64,000 nt of DNA from Actinospineispora spinosispora DSM 44797 (GTDB taxonomy: Bacteria > Actinomycetota > Actinomycetes > Mycobacteriales > Pseudonocardiaceae): contig NZ_KE386838.1 of assembly GCF_000429025.1 (NCBI RefSeq), positions 175,137 to 239,136 of the forward strand, read 5' to 3'. The position numbers were made by a program, and so were the translations under genes. Positions 8,290 through 16,976 of this stretch are shown here, one piece after another. The notes under the pieces are model-generated. The model searched no databases. It worked only from the letters and a program-made list of their open reading frames with translations, and was not told the origin of the DNA. How positions within the stretch are numbered: position 1 is the first letter of the stretch; every line of letters starts with the position of its first letter.

Positions 8290-8408
8290 CGTGAGTGGCA
8301 AGGGCGCCTATAGGCGCCCGGAGCACTCACGACGAAAAGCGTGTCGTGAGTGCTCCGAGCGCCTACGCCTGCGGCGCCGCTTCGCGGTAGACACCCTTGC
8401 CACTCACG
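8290..8408. repeat. Double GTGAGTG palindrome, 119 bp
   Basis: Outer arms CGTGAGTGGCAAGG / CCTTGCCACTCACG enclose inner arms GGAGCACTCACGAC / GTCGTGAGTGCTCC and a GGGCGCCTATAGGCGCCC minor dyad. It could fold as a cruciform or as two adjacent hairpins. It lies directly upstream of an Lrp-type gene, with 15 bases to its ATG, so it must overlap that gene's promoter or leader. Confidence 0.8.
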
Positions 8409-8423
8409 TAAAGTGATGGGGCT

Positions 8424-8900
8424 ATGGAGCGGGACAGCACTGTCGACGCGGTCGACCGACGCCTGTTGGAGCTGCTCAGCGCGGATCCCCGGATGTCGAC
8501 CCGCGCGCTGGCCCGCGCGATCCACATGTCGGCGAGCGCCGTCGGGGAGCGGCTGGACCGGCTGCAGAAGCGCGGCATCATCCGAGGGTTCGTGCTGGAC
8601 GTGGACCCGACCGCGCTGGGCTACACGCTCGAGGTGGTCGTGGCGATCCAGCTGCGGCAGGGCAAACCGGTCGTCGAGACCGTCGAGGCGCTGCGGTCGA
8701 TCCCGGAGGTCCGCAACATCTCGCTGGTCACCGGCAGCTGGGACCTGCTGCTGACGTTCCTGGTGCGCGACCAGGACCACCTGCGGGAGCTGCTGCTCGG
8801 CTCGGTGTGGTCGGTCGCCGACTTCCAGCACAGCGAATCGATGATCATCCTGCAGACCTGGTCGTCCGCCAGACCGCACGTCGGTGAGGAAGAGGACTAG
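8424..8900 (+). CDS. Lrp/AsnC family transcriptional regulator (probable bkd regulator)
   Basis: A 158-residue protein with an N-terminal helix-turn-helix (VDRRLLELLSADPRMSTRAL, then SASAVGERLDRLQ) and a RAM ligand domain (TGSWDLLLTFLVRD). It converges on the branched-chain dehydrogenase operon; the two stops overlap within one CTAG. Branched-chain keto-acid dehydrogenase operons are commonly controlled by an adjacent Lrp-type BkdR, so this is its likely role. The promoter region is taken up by a 119-bp GTGAGTG palindrome, which may participate in regulation. Confidence 0.9.
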   Translation: MERDSTVDAVDRRLLELLSADPRMSTRALARAIHMSASAVGERLDRLQKRGIIRGFVLDVDPTALGYTLEVVVAIQLRQGKPVVETVEALRSIPEVRNISLVTGSWDLLLTFLVRDQDHLRELLLGSVWSVADFQHSESMIILQTWSSARPHVGEEED

Positions 8901-10099
8901 CTCAGCAGCAGCTCCCACCTCGGGTTCTCCAGGATCGCCCCGACCCTGGCCAGCACCCGGCTGCCCAGCTCACCGTCGACGAGCCGGTGGTCGAACGACA
9001 GCGCCAGCTGCGTGGTGTGCCGCAGCGCCACCTTGCCCTTGTGCTCCCAGGGCAGTCGCCGGACCGCGCCCAGGCACAGGATCGCGGCCTCACCGGGGTT
9101 GAGGATCGGTGTCGCGGTGTCCACGCCGAACACCCCGACGTTGGTGATCGTGACGGTTCCCCGGCTCATGTCGGCGGGTGTCGTGGCTCCGGTCCGCGCC
9201 GTGTCGACCAGCTCGGTCAGTGACTTCGCCAGCCCCGGCAGGGTCAACGAGCCCGCGTCCTTGATGTTCGGCACCAGCAGCCCGCGCGGTGTCGCCGCCG
9301 CGATACCGAGGTTGACCTGCTGGTATCGGACGATCTCCTCGGTCTTGTCGTCCCAGGACGCGTTGATGTCCGGGTACTCGCGCATCGCGGCGAGCAACGC
9401 CCGCGCGGCCAGCAGCAAGATCGTGACGCGTGCCCCGTCGAACGCGCTGTCCCGCCGCAGCCTGTCGACGAGCTTCACCGAGCGGGTCACGTCGACGGTC
9501 AGGAACTCGGTGACGTGCGGCGCGGTGAACGCGCTGGCGACCATCGCCGACGCGGTCGCCTTACGGACGCCACGCACCGCCTCCCGAATCTCGCCCGCTC
9601 GCGTCTCGCCCACCGCCGCCGCCGGTGCCGGCCGCACGTGGTTCACCACGTGTTCGCGGGTGACCAGCTGCTCACCCGTCGCCTCGGCCACCTCGTCGAG
9701 GCGGACGCCGAGGTCCTTGGCGAGCTTGCGCACCGGGGGCTTGGTCCGGACACCCGGCCCCGGGGGGATGGCCGGCGACGGCGTCCGTTTCGCGCGGCGT
9801 TTCGTGGCGCTCTCCGAGGGCCCGTAGCCGACCAGCACGGTCGGCGTGGGTTCGGCCGCCGGATCGGTCACCGCCACGATCGGCGTGCCGACCGCGACCG
9901 TGTCGCCCTCGGCGACCAGCAGCTCAGCGACCACCCCCGCGAACGGGGAGGGCAGCTCGACCAGCGACTTCTCCGTCTCGACCTCGACCAGCACGTCGTT
10001 GATCTCGACCGTGTCACCGACCTTGACCCGCCAGGAGACGATGTCCGCGCCGGTCAGCCCCTCACCGACGTCCGGGAGAAGGAAGTTCTGGGTGCTCAT
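8897..10099 (-). CDS. bkdC: Branched-chain alpha-keto acid dehydrogenase E2, lipoyl acyltransferase
   Basis: A 400-residue E2 subunit. The N-terminal lipoyl domain carries the lipoylated lysine in ETEKSLVELP (K44). A peripheral E3/E1-binding domain lies at about 115-155 (PPVRKLAKDLGV). The C-terminal catalytic domain ends with the active-site motif FDHRLVDG. It transfers the branched acyl group from E1 to CoA, giving isovaleryl-, isobutyryl- and methylbutyryl-CoA, which also prime branched fatty acids. Its ATG lies three bases beyond the E1-beta stop, indicating coupled translation. There is one lipoyl domain, as usual for BCKDH. Confidence 0.95.
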   Translation of the reverse strand: MSTQNFLLPDVGEGLTGADIVSWRVKVGDTVEINDVLVEVETEKSLVELPSPFAGVVAELLVAEGDTVAVGTPIVAVTDPAAEPTPTVLVGYGPSESATKRRAKRTPSPAIPPGPGVRTKPPVRKLAKDLGVRLDEVAEATGEQLVTREHVVNHVRPAPAAAVGETRAGEIREAVRGVRKATASAMVASAFTAPHVTEFLTVDVTRSVKLVDRLRRDSAFDGARVTILLLAARALLAAMREYPDINASWDDKTEEIVRYQQVNLGIAAATPRGLLVPNIKDAGSLTLPGLAKSLTELVDTARTGATTPADMSRGTVTITNVGVFGVDTATPILNPGEAAILCLGAVRRLPWEHKGKVALRHTTQLALSFDHRLVDGELGSRVLARVGAILENPRWELLLS

Positions 10100-10102
10100 G
10101 GG

Positions 10103-11068
10103 TCACCAGGCCAGTGATCGGTCGACGGTGTCCAGCACGCGGTCGAGGTCGGGCAGGTACTGGTGTTCGAACTTCGCCGGCGGGTAGGGCGTGTTGAACC
10201 CGCCGACCCGCAGCACAGGCGCTTCGAGCCGGTAGAAGCAGCGTTCGCTGACCGCCGTGCCGATCTCCGCGCCGAGACCGGCGAACGTCGGTGCCTCGTG
10301 CGCGACGACGCAACGGCCGGTCCGGTCGACCGATTCGGCGATCGTGTCCAGGTCGAGCGGGGACAGTGTCCGCAGGTCGATGACCTCCAGCTCGCGCCCC
10401 TCCTCGGCGGCGGCCCCGGCGGCGCTCAGGCAGGTGGCGACCATGCCGCCGTAGGTCAGCAGCGTGAGGTCCCGGCCGGGGCGGACGACGTGCGCCCGGT
10501 CGAGCGGCAGCTCCGGGGACGCCGGCACGTCGGCCTTCGTCCAGTAGCGGCGTTTGGGCTCGTAGAAGATGACCGGGTCGTCGCATTCGACGGCCTGGCG
10601 CAGCATCCAGTGCGCATCGGCCGGGTTCGAGCAGCACACGACGCGCAGCCCGGCGGTGTGTGCGAAGTAGGCCTCGTTGGACTCGCTGTGGTGCTCGACC
10701 GCGCCGATCCCGCCGCCGACCGGGATGCGGATGACGATCGGCAGCGTGATCCGGCCGGCCGTGCGGGCGCGCATCTTCGCCAGCTGGGACACGATCTGGT
10801 TGAACGCCGGGTAGACGAACCCGTCGAACTGGATTTCGCAGATCGGCCGGTAGCCCCTGATCGCGAGCCCGATCGCGGTGCCGACGATGCCGGACTCGGC
10901 GAGCGGGGTGTCGATGACCCGGTCCCGGCCGAAGTCCTTCTGCAGCCCGTCGGTCACCCGGAACACGCCACCGAGCTGCCCGACGTCCTGGCCCATGACG
11001 ATGACCTTGGCGTCGTCTTCGAGCAGCGAGCGCAGTCCGGAGTTGAGCGCTTTGGAGAGAGTGAGCAT
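10103..11068 (-). CDS. bkdB: Branched-chain alpha-keto acid dehydrogenase E1 beta
   Basis: A 321-residue transketolase-like beta subunit (AKVIVMGQDVGQLGGVFRVT, then DTPLAESGIVGTAIGLA, EIQFDGFVYPAFNQI). The C-terminal transketolase domain is DLTLLTYGGMVATCLSAA. With E1 alpha it forms the TPP-dependent decarboxylase. An AGGAG eight bases before the ATG and a 10-bp gap from E1 alpha show operon organisation. Length and motifs are intact. Confidence 0.95.
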   Translation of the reverse strand: MLTLSKALNSGLRSLLEDDAKVIVMGQDVGQLGGVFRVTDGLQKDFGRDRVIDTPLAESGIVGTAIGLAIRGYRPICEIQFDGFVYPAFNQIVSQLAKMRARTAGRITLPIVIRIPVGGGIGAVEHHSESNEAYFAHTAGLRVVCCSNPADAHWMLRQAVECDDPVIFYEPKRRYWTKADVPASPELPLDRAHVVRPGRDLTLLTYGGMVATCLSAAGAAAEEGRELEVIDLRTLSPLDLDTIAESVDRTGRCVVAHEAPTFAGLGAEIGTAVSERCFYRLEAPVLRVGGFNTPYPPAKFEHQYLPDLDRVLDTVDRSLAW

Positions 11069-11078
11069 GGCTGCGCTC

Positions 11079-12134
11079 CTAATCTACGAAGGACGCGAGT
11101 AGCTCCTGGTAGCGGCCACGTTCGTCGGCCAGCAACGGTGTTTCTTCGGCGAGGACCGTGCCGAACAGTTCGCTGATGTCGCCGAGCGGGAGCTCGCGGC
11201 ACACCGTGCGGGTCTGCGCCGCGAGGTCGCGGCATTCCTCGTCGACCTCGGTGCTGAACGCGTCGTCGGACCAGTCGCGCGTGCGTAGCAGCGTCTCCAG
11301 GCGGGTCAGCGGGTCCCGCGCGCGCCAGCTGTCCAGCTCGCTGTCACTGCGGTAGCGGCCAGGGTCGTCGGAGGTGCTGTGCCCGGCCAGCCGGTAGGTC
11401 GTCGCCTCGATCAGCGCGGGCCCGCCGCCAGCGCGGATGCGCTCCACGACGGACCGGGTGACCGCGTGCACGGCCAGCACGTCGTTGCCGTCGACCAAGT
11501 GCGACTCGAGCCCGAAGCCGGTCGCGCGCTGGTGCAGCGGAGCCCGCATCTGGGTGCCGGTGGGTGTGGAGATCGCCCACTGGTTGTTCTGGCAGAAGAA
11601 CAGCAGCGGCACGTCGGCGGCGGCCGCCCAGTTGAACGCCTCGTTCGCGTCGCCCTCGCTGCTCGCGCCGTCACCGAAGTAGGCAGCGACGACCTCGTCG
11701 GTGCCGTCGCGCTGCACACCCATCGCATACCCGGTGGCGTGTGGCAGCTGAGCGGCCAGCACGAGTGTGTAGATGTGGAAGCGGTACGCGGCGGGATCCC
11801 AGCCGCTGTGGGCGTTGCCGCGCCACTGGATCAGCAGCTCGGCCGGGGTGATGCCCCGGCACAGCGCGGCGGCGTGCTCGCGGTAGCTGGGGAAGACGTA
11901 GTCGTCCTCACGCAGCGCGGTGATCGAGCCGACCTGCGCGGCCTCCTGGCCGATCGACTGCAGCCACAGGCCCAGTTCGCCCTGGCGCTGCAGGTTCAGC
12001 GCCGCGTCGTCGAGCGCGCGGGCCCTGCGCATCTGACGGTAGAAGCCTCGGCACAGCTCGGGGGTGACCTCAAGTTCCCACTCGTTGTCATCCCGGAGCG
12101 CGCCGGACGGTTCGAGCAGCTGCACGGGTTCCAT
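11079..12134 (-). CDS. bkdA: Branched-chain alpha-keto acid dehydrogenase E1 alpha
   Basis: A 351-residue TPP-binding alpha subunit, first gene of the operon. The TPP motif begins GDGASSEGD at residue 154 and ends NNQWAIS. The phosphorylation-loop region TYRLAGHSTSDDPGRYR is conserved. The start at 12134 was chosen because GGAGGAACCGC directly precedes that ATG; an upstream in-frame ATG seven codons earlier lacks a ribosome site. The reaction is oxidative decarboxylation of the leucine, isoleucine and valine keto acids onto E2. Confidence 0.95.
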   Translation of the reverse strand: MEPVQLLEPSGALRDDNEWELEVTPELCRGFYRQMRRARALDDAALNLQRQGELGLWLQSIGQEAAQVGSITALREDDYVFPSYREHAAALCRGITPAELLIQWRGNAHSGWDPAAYRFHIYTLVLAAQLPHATGYAMGVQRDGTDEVVAAYFGDGASSEGDANEAFNWAAAADVPLLFFCQNNQWAISTPTGTQMRAPLHQRATGFGLESHLVDGNDVLAVHAVTRSVVERIRAGGGPALIEATTYRLAGHSTSDDPGRYRSDSELDSWRARDPLTRLETLLRTRDWSDDAFSTEVDEECRDLAAQTRTVCRELPLGDISELFGTVLAEETPLLADERGRYQELLASFVD

Positions 12135-12284
12135 GCGGTTCCTCCACCGGGTCACGGCCAGGCGAAAACGCCCTGGTGAGGGCGCCGTCGCCGTGGCTGG
12201 TATCGGCTACAGGGTGGTGAGCCGACCGCCCAACCCTACCGCGCATCTTTCATTTGTACAGTCCATGGCCACTATTCCAAACAG

Positions 12285-12300
12285 ACGGTCGGCCGACTGT
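12285..12300. promoter_or_regulatory. Palindrome upstream of the bkd operon
   Basis: A dyad of the form ACNGTCGGCCGACNGT lies 150 bp upstream of bkdA in the 217-bp gap between the P450 operon and the bkd operon. It could be an operator for bkd, or part of a terminator for the P450 operon. The rest of the gap is comparatively AT-rich (CTTTCATTTGTACAG) and presumably holds the bkd promoter. Confidence 0.3.
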
Positions 12301-12351
12301 TGGAGCACCGAACATTCGTAATCCGCACTGTTTCGCGAGTCGGGGAGTTCG

Positions 12352-13593
12352 TCAGAGCAGGACCGGGAGGTGCTCGAAGCCGCGCAGCGCGAGGCCAGGG
12401 GCCCGGAAGATCGGGATGCCGCCCATCCGAGGGCTCGGGAACCGCTCCAGCAGGGTCGAGAACAACGCCGCACCCATGAGCTTCGCCAGGTGCGCGCCGA
12501 GGCAGTAATGGGCGCCGCCACCGAAGCTCAACGAGCTCATCGGGGTGCGCCGCACGTCGAACTCGTCCGGGTCGGCCAGCACCGCGGTGTCCCGGTTGGC
12601 GCCCGCGACGAGCGCGAGCACCACCGACCCACCGGGGATCGGCATGCCGTCCAGCTCGGTGTCGCGCCGCGCGGCCCGGAACATCACCTGGACCGGCGGT
12701 TCGCACCGCAGCACCTCGTCGACCGCGGACGCGACGAGGCCGGGCTGTCCACGCAGCACGCGAGCCTGCTCCGGATGGTCGATGAACAGCTTCATGCCGA
12801 GCCCGACCATGCTGGTCGGCGAGTCGAAACCGGCACTGAACAGCAACAACAGGCTGCCGATCAGCCGTTCCTGTTCGTCGCCGTACCGGGTGACCAGCTC
12901 GCTCACCAGGTCCGAACCCGGTCTGCGGCGGCGCCGCGCGACCAGCCCCGCCAGCTCCAGCCAGAGCCGCTCACCCGCCTGCGCCGCCCGCTGGCGCTGC
13001 GCGGGAGACGGCGCGAGCTCCAGCGCGGGGCTGCCCTGCCGGACCAGCATCCCGAGCTGCCGCGCCTCGGCATCGGCGATGCCGAGCAGCCGCCCGATGA
13101 CCGCCGCCGCGTACGGGACGGCGAGGTCGGTCTCGATGTCGACCGGAACCCCCGCCGTCGCACGTCTGGCGAGCCGGTCGCACAGCGACTCCGCGAGGCG
13201 CGCGCAGTCCTCGCGCCGCGCCGCGATCCCGCGCGGGGTGAAGTGCTTGGCCAGGATGGACCGCTCGAACCGGTGCTCGGCGCCGGAGCGGAACGCCATG
13301 GTCTGGAACAGCCCCTTGGTGAACGGCCGGTCCCGCCACCCCGGGTAGGTCTCGTCGAAGTGCCGCCCGGTGAGCGGCCCGATGTCCGGGTGCCGCAGCA
13401 CGGCCGCGCACTGGTCGAGCGTCGTCGCCAGGAACCGAGGCGACGCGTGGGGGAACCGCACCGGCACGATCGGCGCGATCTCCCTCAGCTGCGCGTAGAG
13501 CGGGTACGGGTTCGGGTTGCCGCGAGGCCGGATCAGCCGCAGGAACAGCCGGTTCGCGCTCGCCTGGCCGCCGGGCGGTTCGGCCGGGATCAC
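12352..13593 (-). CDS. Cytochrome P450
   Basis: A 413-residue soluble bacterial P450. It has an I-helix (FSAGFDSPTS, near residue 256), ExxR in VDEVLRCEPP (near 291) and the heme loop SFGGGAHYCLGAHLAK with ligand Cys near 364. The I-helix acid/threonine pair usually seen as (E/D)T is replaced by D-S-P-T, which is tolerated in some P450s. The start GTG at 13593 overlaps the hydrolase stop as GTGA. It is the third gene of a glycosyltransferase-hydrolase-P450 operon, so oxidative tailoring of a small molecule is likely. No ferredoxin gene is adjacent. Confidence 0.92.
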   Translation of the reverse strand: MIPAEPPGGQASANRLFLRLIRPRGNPNPYPLYAQLREIAPIVPVRFPHASPRFLATTLDQCAAVLRHPDIGPLTGRHFDETYPGWRDRPFTKGLFQTMAFRSGAEHRFERSILAKHFTPRGIAARREDCARLAESLCDRLARRATAGVPVDIETDLAVPYAAAVIGRLLGIADAEARQLGMLVRQGSPALELAPSPAQRQRAAQAGERLWLELAGLVARRRRRPGSDLVSELVTRYGDEQERLIGSLLLLFSAGFDSPTSMVGLGMKLFIDHPEQARVLRGQPGLVASAVDEVLRCEPPVQVMFRAARRDTELDGMPIPGGSVVLALVAGANRDTAVLADPDEFDVRRTPMSSLSFGGGAHYCLGAHLAKLMGAALFSTLLERFPSPRMGGIPIFRAPGLALRGFEHLPVLL

Positions 13594-14450
13594 GAGGCCA
13601 CTCCGGACAGCGCGCGGCGGTCCGCCCAGAACCCGAGCAGCGCGTCGAGGGTCCGGTCCGGCTGCTCGGAGTTCGGACTGTGCGCGGCGCCGTCGATGAT
13701 CACGTGCTCGGCGCCGAGCCGTCCGGCCATCTCCGCGAACGCCGCGCGCGACCACAGCCTCCGGTCCCGTCTGCCGTGCATGACCAGCACCGGAAGCCCC
13801 GAGGCGATCAGTTCGTCGGTCCGGTCCGGCTCGGCGCGCATGGCCCGTGCCGTGCCGCGCATGAACCCGGCGTTCGCGGTACGCAGCTTGAGGTGCCAGA
13901 AGTCGCGCAGCGCCGCGTCCCGTTCCGGCACCAGCCGTTTGACCAGCGGCCACAGCAGCTCCAGGCTGCCCATGTCGAGCTTGCGGTCGAGGTCGGTGAG
14001 CATCGCGTCGTGTTTCGGTTCCGCCATGCTGGGGCCGCAGGCGAGCAGGGTCAGGCTGCGCACCGCGCCCGGTTCGGCCACCGCGGCGGCCCTGCCGATG
14101 AACCCGCCGAGGCAGTGGCCCAGCAGGTGGACCGCCGAGCCGCCGCCGACCTGCGCGAGGACCTCGCGCACGTCCTTGGCGAGCAGGTCGATGCTGTACG
14201 CCGCCGCCTCGTCCGGTCCGGTCGACTCGTACTGACCGAGCTGGTCGAACGCCCATCCGTGGTACCCGGCGTCGGCGATCCCGGGCAGCAGCGGCCAGAA
14301 GTCCTCCTTGGACCCGACGTACCCGGACACCATCAGCACGGCGACCCCGAGATCGCGCTCCGGGCGGGGCCGGGCACAGGACGCGACGACCGGGCCTCTG
14401 CCGGTGTGCAGCACCCGCCGCTCGATTCCAGCAGGCAACGGCAGAGTCAT
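13590..14450 (-). CDS. Alpha/beta hydrolase with cysteine at the nucleophile elbow
   Basis: A 286-residue alpha/beta-hydrolase. The nucleophile elbow reads GHCLGG (Cys113) where most members have serine. Likely acid and base are the Asp in MHGRRDRRLW and the His in DGAAHSPNSEQP. A cysteine here is known in dienelactone hydrolases and PHA synthases, and in acyl-transfer members. The ATG overlaps the glycosyltransferase stop (ATGA) and its own stop overlaps the P450 start, giving tight coupling. Without a signal peptide it acts in the cytosol. Hydrolysis versus acyl transfer cannot be decided from sequence. Confidence 0.82.
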   Translation of the reverse strand: MTLPLPAGIERRVLHTGRGPVVASCARPRPERDLGVAVLMVSGYVGSKEDFWPLLPGIADAGYHGWAFDQLGQYESTGPDEAAAYSIDLLAKDVREVLAQVGGGSAVHLLGHCLGGFIGRAAAVAEPGAVRSLTLLACGPSMAEPKHDAMLTDLDRKLDMGSLELLWPLVKRLVPERDAALRDFWHLKLRTANAGFMRGTARAMRAEPDRTDELIASGLPVLVMHGRRDRRLWSRAAFAEMAGRLGAEHVIIDGAAHSPNSEQPDRTLDALLGFWADRRALSGVAS

Positions 14451-15730
14451 GGCTGAGGGCTTTCCTTCCGGTCGGGTCGGGCGACGATCTGGGTCAACAG
14501 CCGCACCGCGCGCCCGGTGCCGTCCTCGGCACGCAGGTGGCGGCCCAGCTTCCGGGCCCGTCTGCGCAGCTCCTCGTCCTCGAGGACCTCCGACAGCGCC
14601 CGCTCCAGCGACGGCCCGGTCAATGAGCGCAGCCTCGGTGCCCTGGCCGACACACCGAGTCCGTGCATGCGGTCGGCCCAGAACGGCTGGTCGGTCCCGA
14701 CCGGGCAGATCACCTGGGGGCGGCCGGCCGATGCGGCGGCGCCGGTGGTGCCCGCGCCTCCGTGATGCACGACAGCGGCGACCCGGGGGAACAGCCAGTC
14801 GTGCGGCACGTGGCGCAGCATCAGCATGTCGTCGGTCGACGCCATCCCGCGCAACCCGTGGTAGCCCGAGGCCACGATCGCCCTGCGTCCCAGTCGCGAC
14901 ATGGTGCGTTCGACCAACGCGCCGAGCCCGCCGGGTTCGCGGATCGGCATGCTGCCGAACCCGATGTACACCGGCGGTTCGCCGTCGTCGAGGAACGCGG
15001 CGAGCTTGCGGGGCGGCGTCCAGTTCGCCCGCGTGGCGAGGTTCCAGTAGCCGGTCACGTGCGCGGTGTCCGGCCAGTCCGCCGGCCGGGGCAGCACCCG
15101 GGGGCTGAAGCCGTGCAGCACCGGGACCGTCGCGGAATCCGAGGGACAACGCGTCGGATCGTGCCTGCCCGGCCTGCGCGGGAGCTCCGGCGAGGTGGAC
15201 CGCCACCGGTCGATCGCGCCGCGCGCCCACAGTCCGGCCTGCAGGCTCGCCATCCGGTACGACGCCCGGTTGACCGACGCCGGCAACCGAACCGTGTTGG
15301 ACCAGACCGGAGCGGCGAACAGGGCGGTGGGGGTCAACGCCGGTAGTGGGGTCGCGATGACGGCGGGCACGCCGAGCCGTTCGGCCAGGTGCTGGCCGAG
15401 TGGCAGGACCGGGTGGTGCACGACGACGTCGGCGCCGCTGTTCCTGGCCACGGCCCACGCGCTGGTGATCGCCTCGCCGGCCAGCCCGCCGAGTGAGCGG
15501 GCGAGCCGCGCGAAGTGCAGCGGGCCGTGGCTGTCCGACATCGTCGCGGCGAGTGCCATCATCCCGACGTCGAGCGCGGCGAACGGCACACCCGCGGCGA
15601 TCGCCAGCGGCCTGAACAGCGGCGGAGCCGCGACGGTCGGTTCGTGTCCGTCCCGTTGCAATCGCTCGGCGAGGGCCACCAGAGGGCGCACGTCGCCCTG
15701 TGAACCCACCGCGAGCAGCAGAACCCGCAT
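14447..15730 (-). CDS. UDP-/dTDP-sugar glycosyltransferase (GT1, MGT-like)
   Basis: A 427-residue GT-B enzyme. The N-terminal acceptor domain starts MRVLLLAVGSQGDVRPLVAL, with His in VVVHHPVLP. The C-terminal nucleotide-sugar domain has the signature HHGGAGTTGAAA (near residue 322), then GRPQVICPVGTDQPFWADR. This pattern is typical of sterol/macrolide-type GT1 enzymes of actinomycetes. It is first in the operon with a hydrolase and a P450, pointing to glycosylation of a hydrophobic secondary metabolite or lipid. No core synthase (PKS, NRPS or terpene cyclase) lies in the window. Confidence 0.9.
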   Translation of the reverse strand: MRVLLLAVGSQGDVRPLVALAERLQRDGHEPTVAAPPLFRPLAIAAGVPFAALDVGMMALAATMSDSHGPLHFARLARSLGGLAGEAITSAWAVARNSGADVVVHHPVLPLGQHLAERLGVPAVIATPLPALTPTALFAAPVWSNTVRLPASVNRASYRMASLQAGLWARGAIDRWRSTSPELPRRPGRHDPTRCPSDSATVPVLHGFSPRVLPRPADWPDTAHVTGYWNLATRANWTPPRKLAAFLDDGEPPVYIGFGSMPIREPGGLGALVERTMSRLGRRAIVASGYHGLRGMASTDDMLMLRHVPHDWLFPRVAAVVHHGGAGTTGAAASAGRPQVICPVGTDQPFWADRMHGLGVSARAPRLRSLTGPSLERALSEVLEDEELRRRARKLGRHLRAEDGTGRAVRLLTQIVARPDRKESPQP

Positions 15731-15876
15731 GCGTGTTGAACCCCGCTTCGATCAGACCTTCATTGCTTGAGCGCGCAATGAGGCGCAGCGGGGAATCTAA
15801 ATGATCATCGAGTGCACTTGAGGTAATTTAGGGCACTCTTATAGCAATATTAGTGTGGCTTTTACCGGCCCCACCG
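15731..15876. promoter_or_regulatory. AT-rich promoter region of the glycosyltransferase operon
   Basis: A 146-bp spacer unusually AT-rich for this genome (around GGTAATTTAGGG and CTTATAGCAATATTAG), upstream of the minus-strand operon. It contains the inverted repeat TCATTGC-N8-GCAATGA at 15761-15782, a plausible binding site for the AraC-type regulator encoded next door. No start site can be assigned with confidence. Confidence 0.4.
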
Positions 15877-16905
15877 TCACGCGCGGCGGTAGCTGCTGGG
15901 CGGTGTGCCGGTCCACTGGGTGAACGCGCGGCTGAACGCGGCGACCTCGGAGTAGCCGAGCCGCCTGGCGACCTCGGACACGGTCAGCCCGGTCGCCGCG
16001 AGCAGCTCGATCGCCAGCGACTGCCTGGTCTCGGCGGTGAGCGCGCGATACGACGTGCTCTCCCTGGCCAGACGGCGGTGCAGGGTTCGCGGGTCCACCG
16101 AGAGCGACTGCGCCGCCGCGTCCATCGTGGGCATCGCCGACGGGTCACGCAGCAGCAGCGCCCGCACCATGGCCGCCGTCCCACGCCGCCGCTGCCGCCG
16201 GTCGAGCAGGTCGAGGCACTGCCGTTCACACATCGCGGCGGTGCGCGGATCGGCCTGCGGCAGCGGCTTGTCGAACAGCTCGTGGGGAATGCTGACCGTG
16301 ACGGCCCGCCGCGCCGCGACGAGTTCGGTTCCGGCGAACACCTCCGCCAGTGCCCGGCAGCCCTCGGTGTCGGGAGTCAGCCCGACGACGACATCGGCCC
16401 ACGGGAACTCGTCGCCGAGCACGAGCCGGATCATCTGCCACGCGGAGGCCACATCCCGCTTCACCAGGAACGTCCGGACATCCGCCGGGATCTCCGTCCC
16501 GTCGAACACCGTCACCGCCCGCGTGCCCGCCTCCTCGACGGTGATCCGGACGAACGCCGAGCTGAGCGTCAGATAGCGCGTCGCCACCGCCATGGCATCC
16601 CGCAACGTCGGACTGGAGAGCATCGCGAACCCGAGACCGCCCGCGCTGCCGAGCGTGTAGCGCAGGCCGGCCGCGACCCCGAGACCCGGCAGGCCACCCG
16701 AGCGACCGACGACGTTGCGCGCTACCTCGAGCTCCTGACGCGCCTCGATGATCCGATCGTCGTCGTCGAGCTCCGCCCTGGACAGCCCGGTCCCGCGTAC
16801 GCAGTCGGCCTCGGACAGCCCGTGCGCCACCGCCGCCTCGACGATCCCGGCGGCGCCCGTCGGGCTGCGCGGGAAGTCCCACACCGGACGCTCATCGGCC
16901 AGCAC
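15877..16905 (-). CDS. AraC family transcriptional regulator
   Basis: A 342-residue regulator with a long N-terminal arabinose-binding-like sensor domain (residues 1-200) and a C-terminal double helix-turn-helix (SLSVDPRTLHRRL, then ELLAATGLTVSEVARRLGYS, FSRAFTQWTGTPPSSYR). This architecture is that of OruR/ArgR-type AraC members. It is divergent from the Baeyer-Villiger-type monooxygenase at 16977 and upstream of the glycosyltransferase operon on the same strand; either or both may be targets. Start GTG, with weak ribosome site. Confidence 0.9.
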   Translation of the reverse strand: MLADERPVWDFPRSPTGAAGIVEAAVAHGLSEADCVRGTGLSRAELDDDDRIIEARQELEVARNVVGRSGGLPGLGVAAGLRYTLGSAGGLGFAMLSSPTLRDAMAVATRYLTLSSAFVRITVEEAGTRAVTVFDGTEIPADVRTFLVKRDVASAWQMIRLVLGDEFPWADVVVGLTPDTEGCRALAEVFAGTELVAARRAVTVSIPHELFDKPLPQADPRTAAMCERQCLDLLDRRQRRRGTAAMVRALLLRDPSAMPTMDAAAQSLSVDPRTLHRRLARESTSYRALTAETRQSLAIELLAATGLTVSEVARRLGYSEVAAFSRAFTQWTGTPPSSYRRA

Positions 16906-16936
16906 TGTCCGAAAATATCAACAAATCGTCGGGAAC

Positions 16937-16963
16937 GGACATTCATCCGCGAACCGAATGTTC
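16937..16963. promoter_or_regulatory. Candidate operator in the AraC/monooxygenase divergent promoter
   Basis: GGACATTC and GAATGTTC form an inverted repeat separated by 11 bases within the 71-bp divergent spacer. The position suits joint control of both genes by the AraC protein. The claim rests on symmetry and position only. Confidence 0.3.
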
Positions 16964-16976
16964 CTACCGTTCTCCT

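Noticed and set aside
12370..14235. A 621-codon plus-strand open frame over the P450 and hydrolase genes
   Set aside because: It is antisense to two genes with clear motifs and coupled starts; no ribosome site or recognisable domain.
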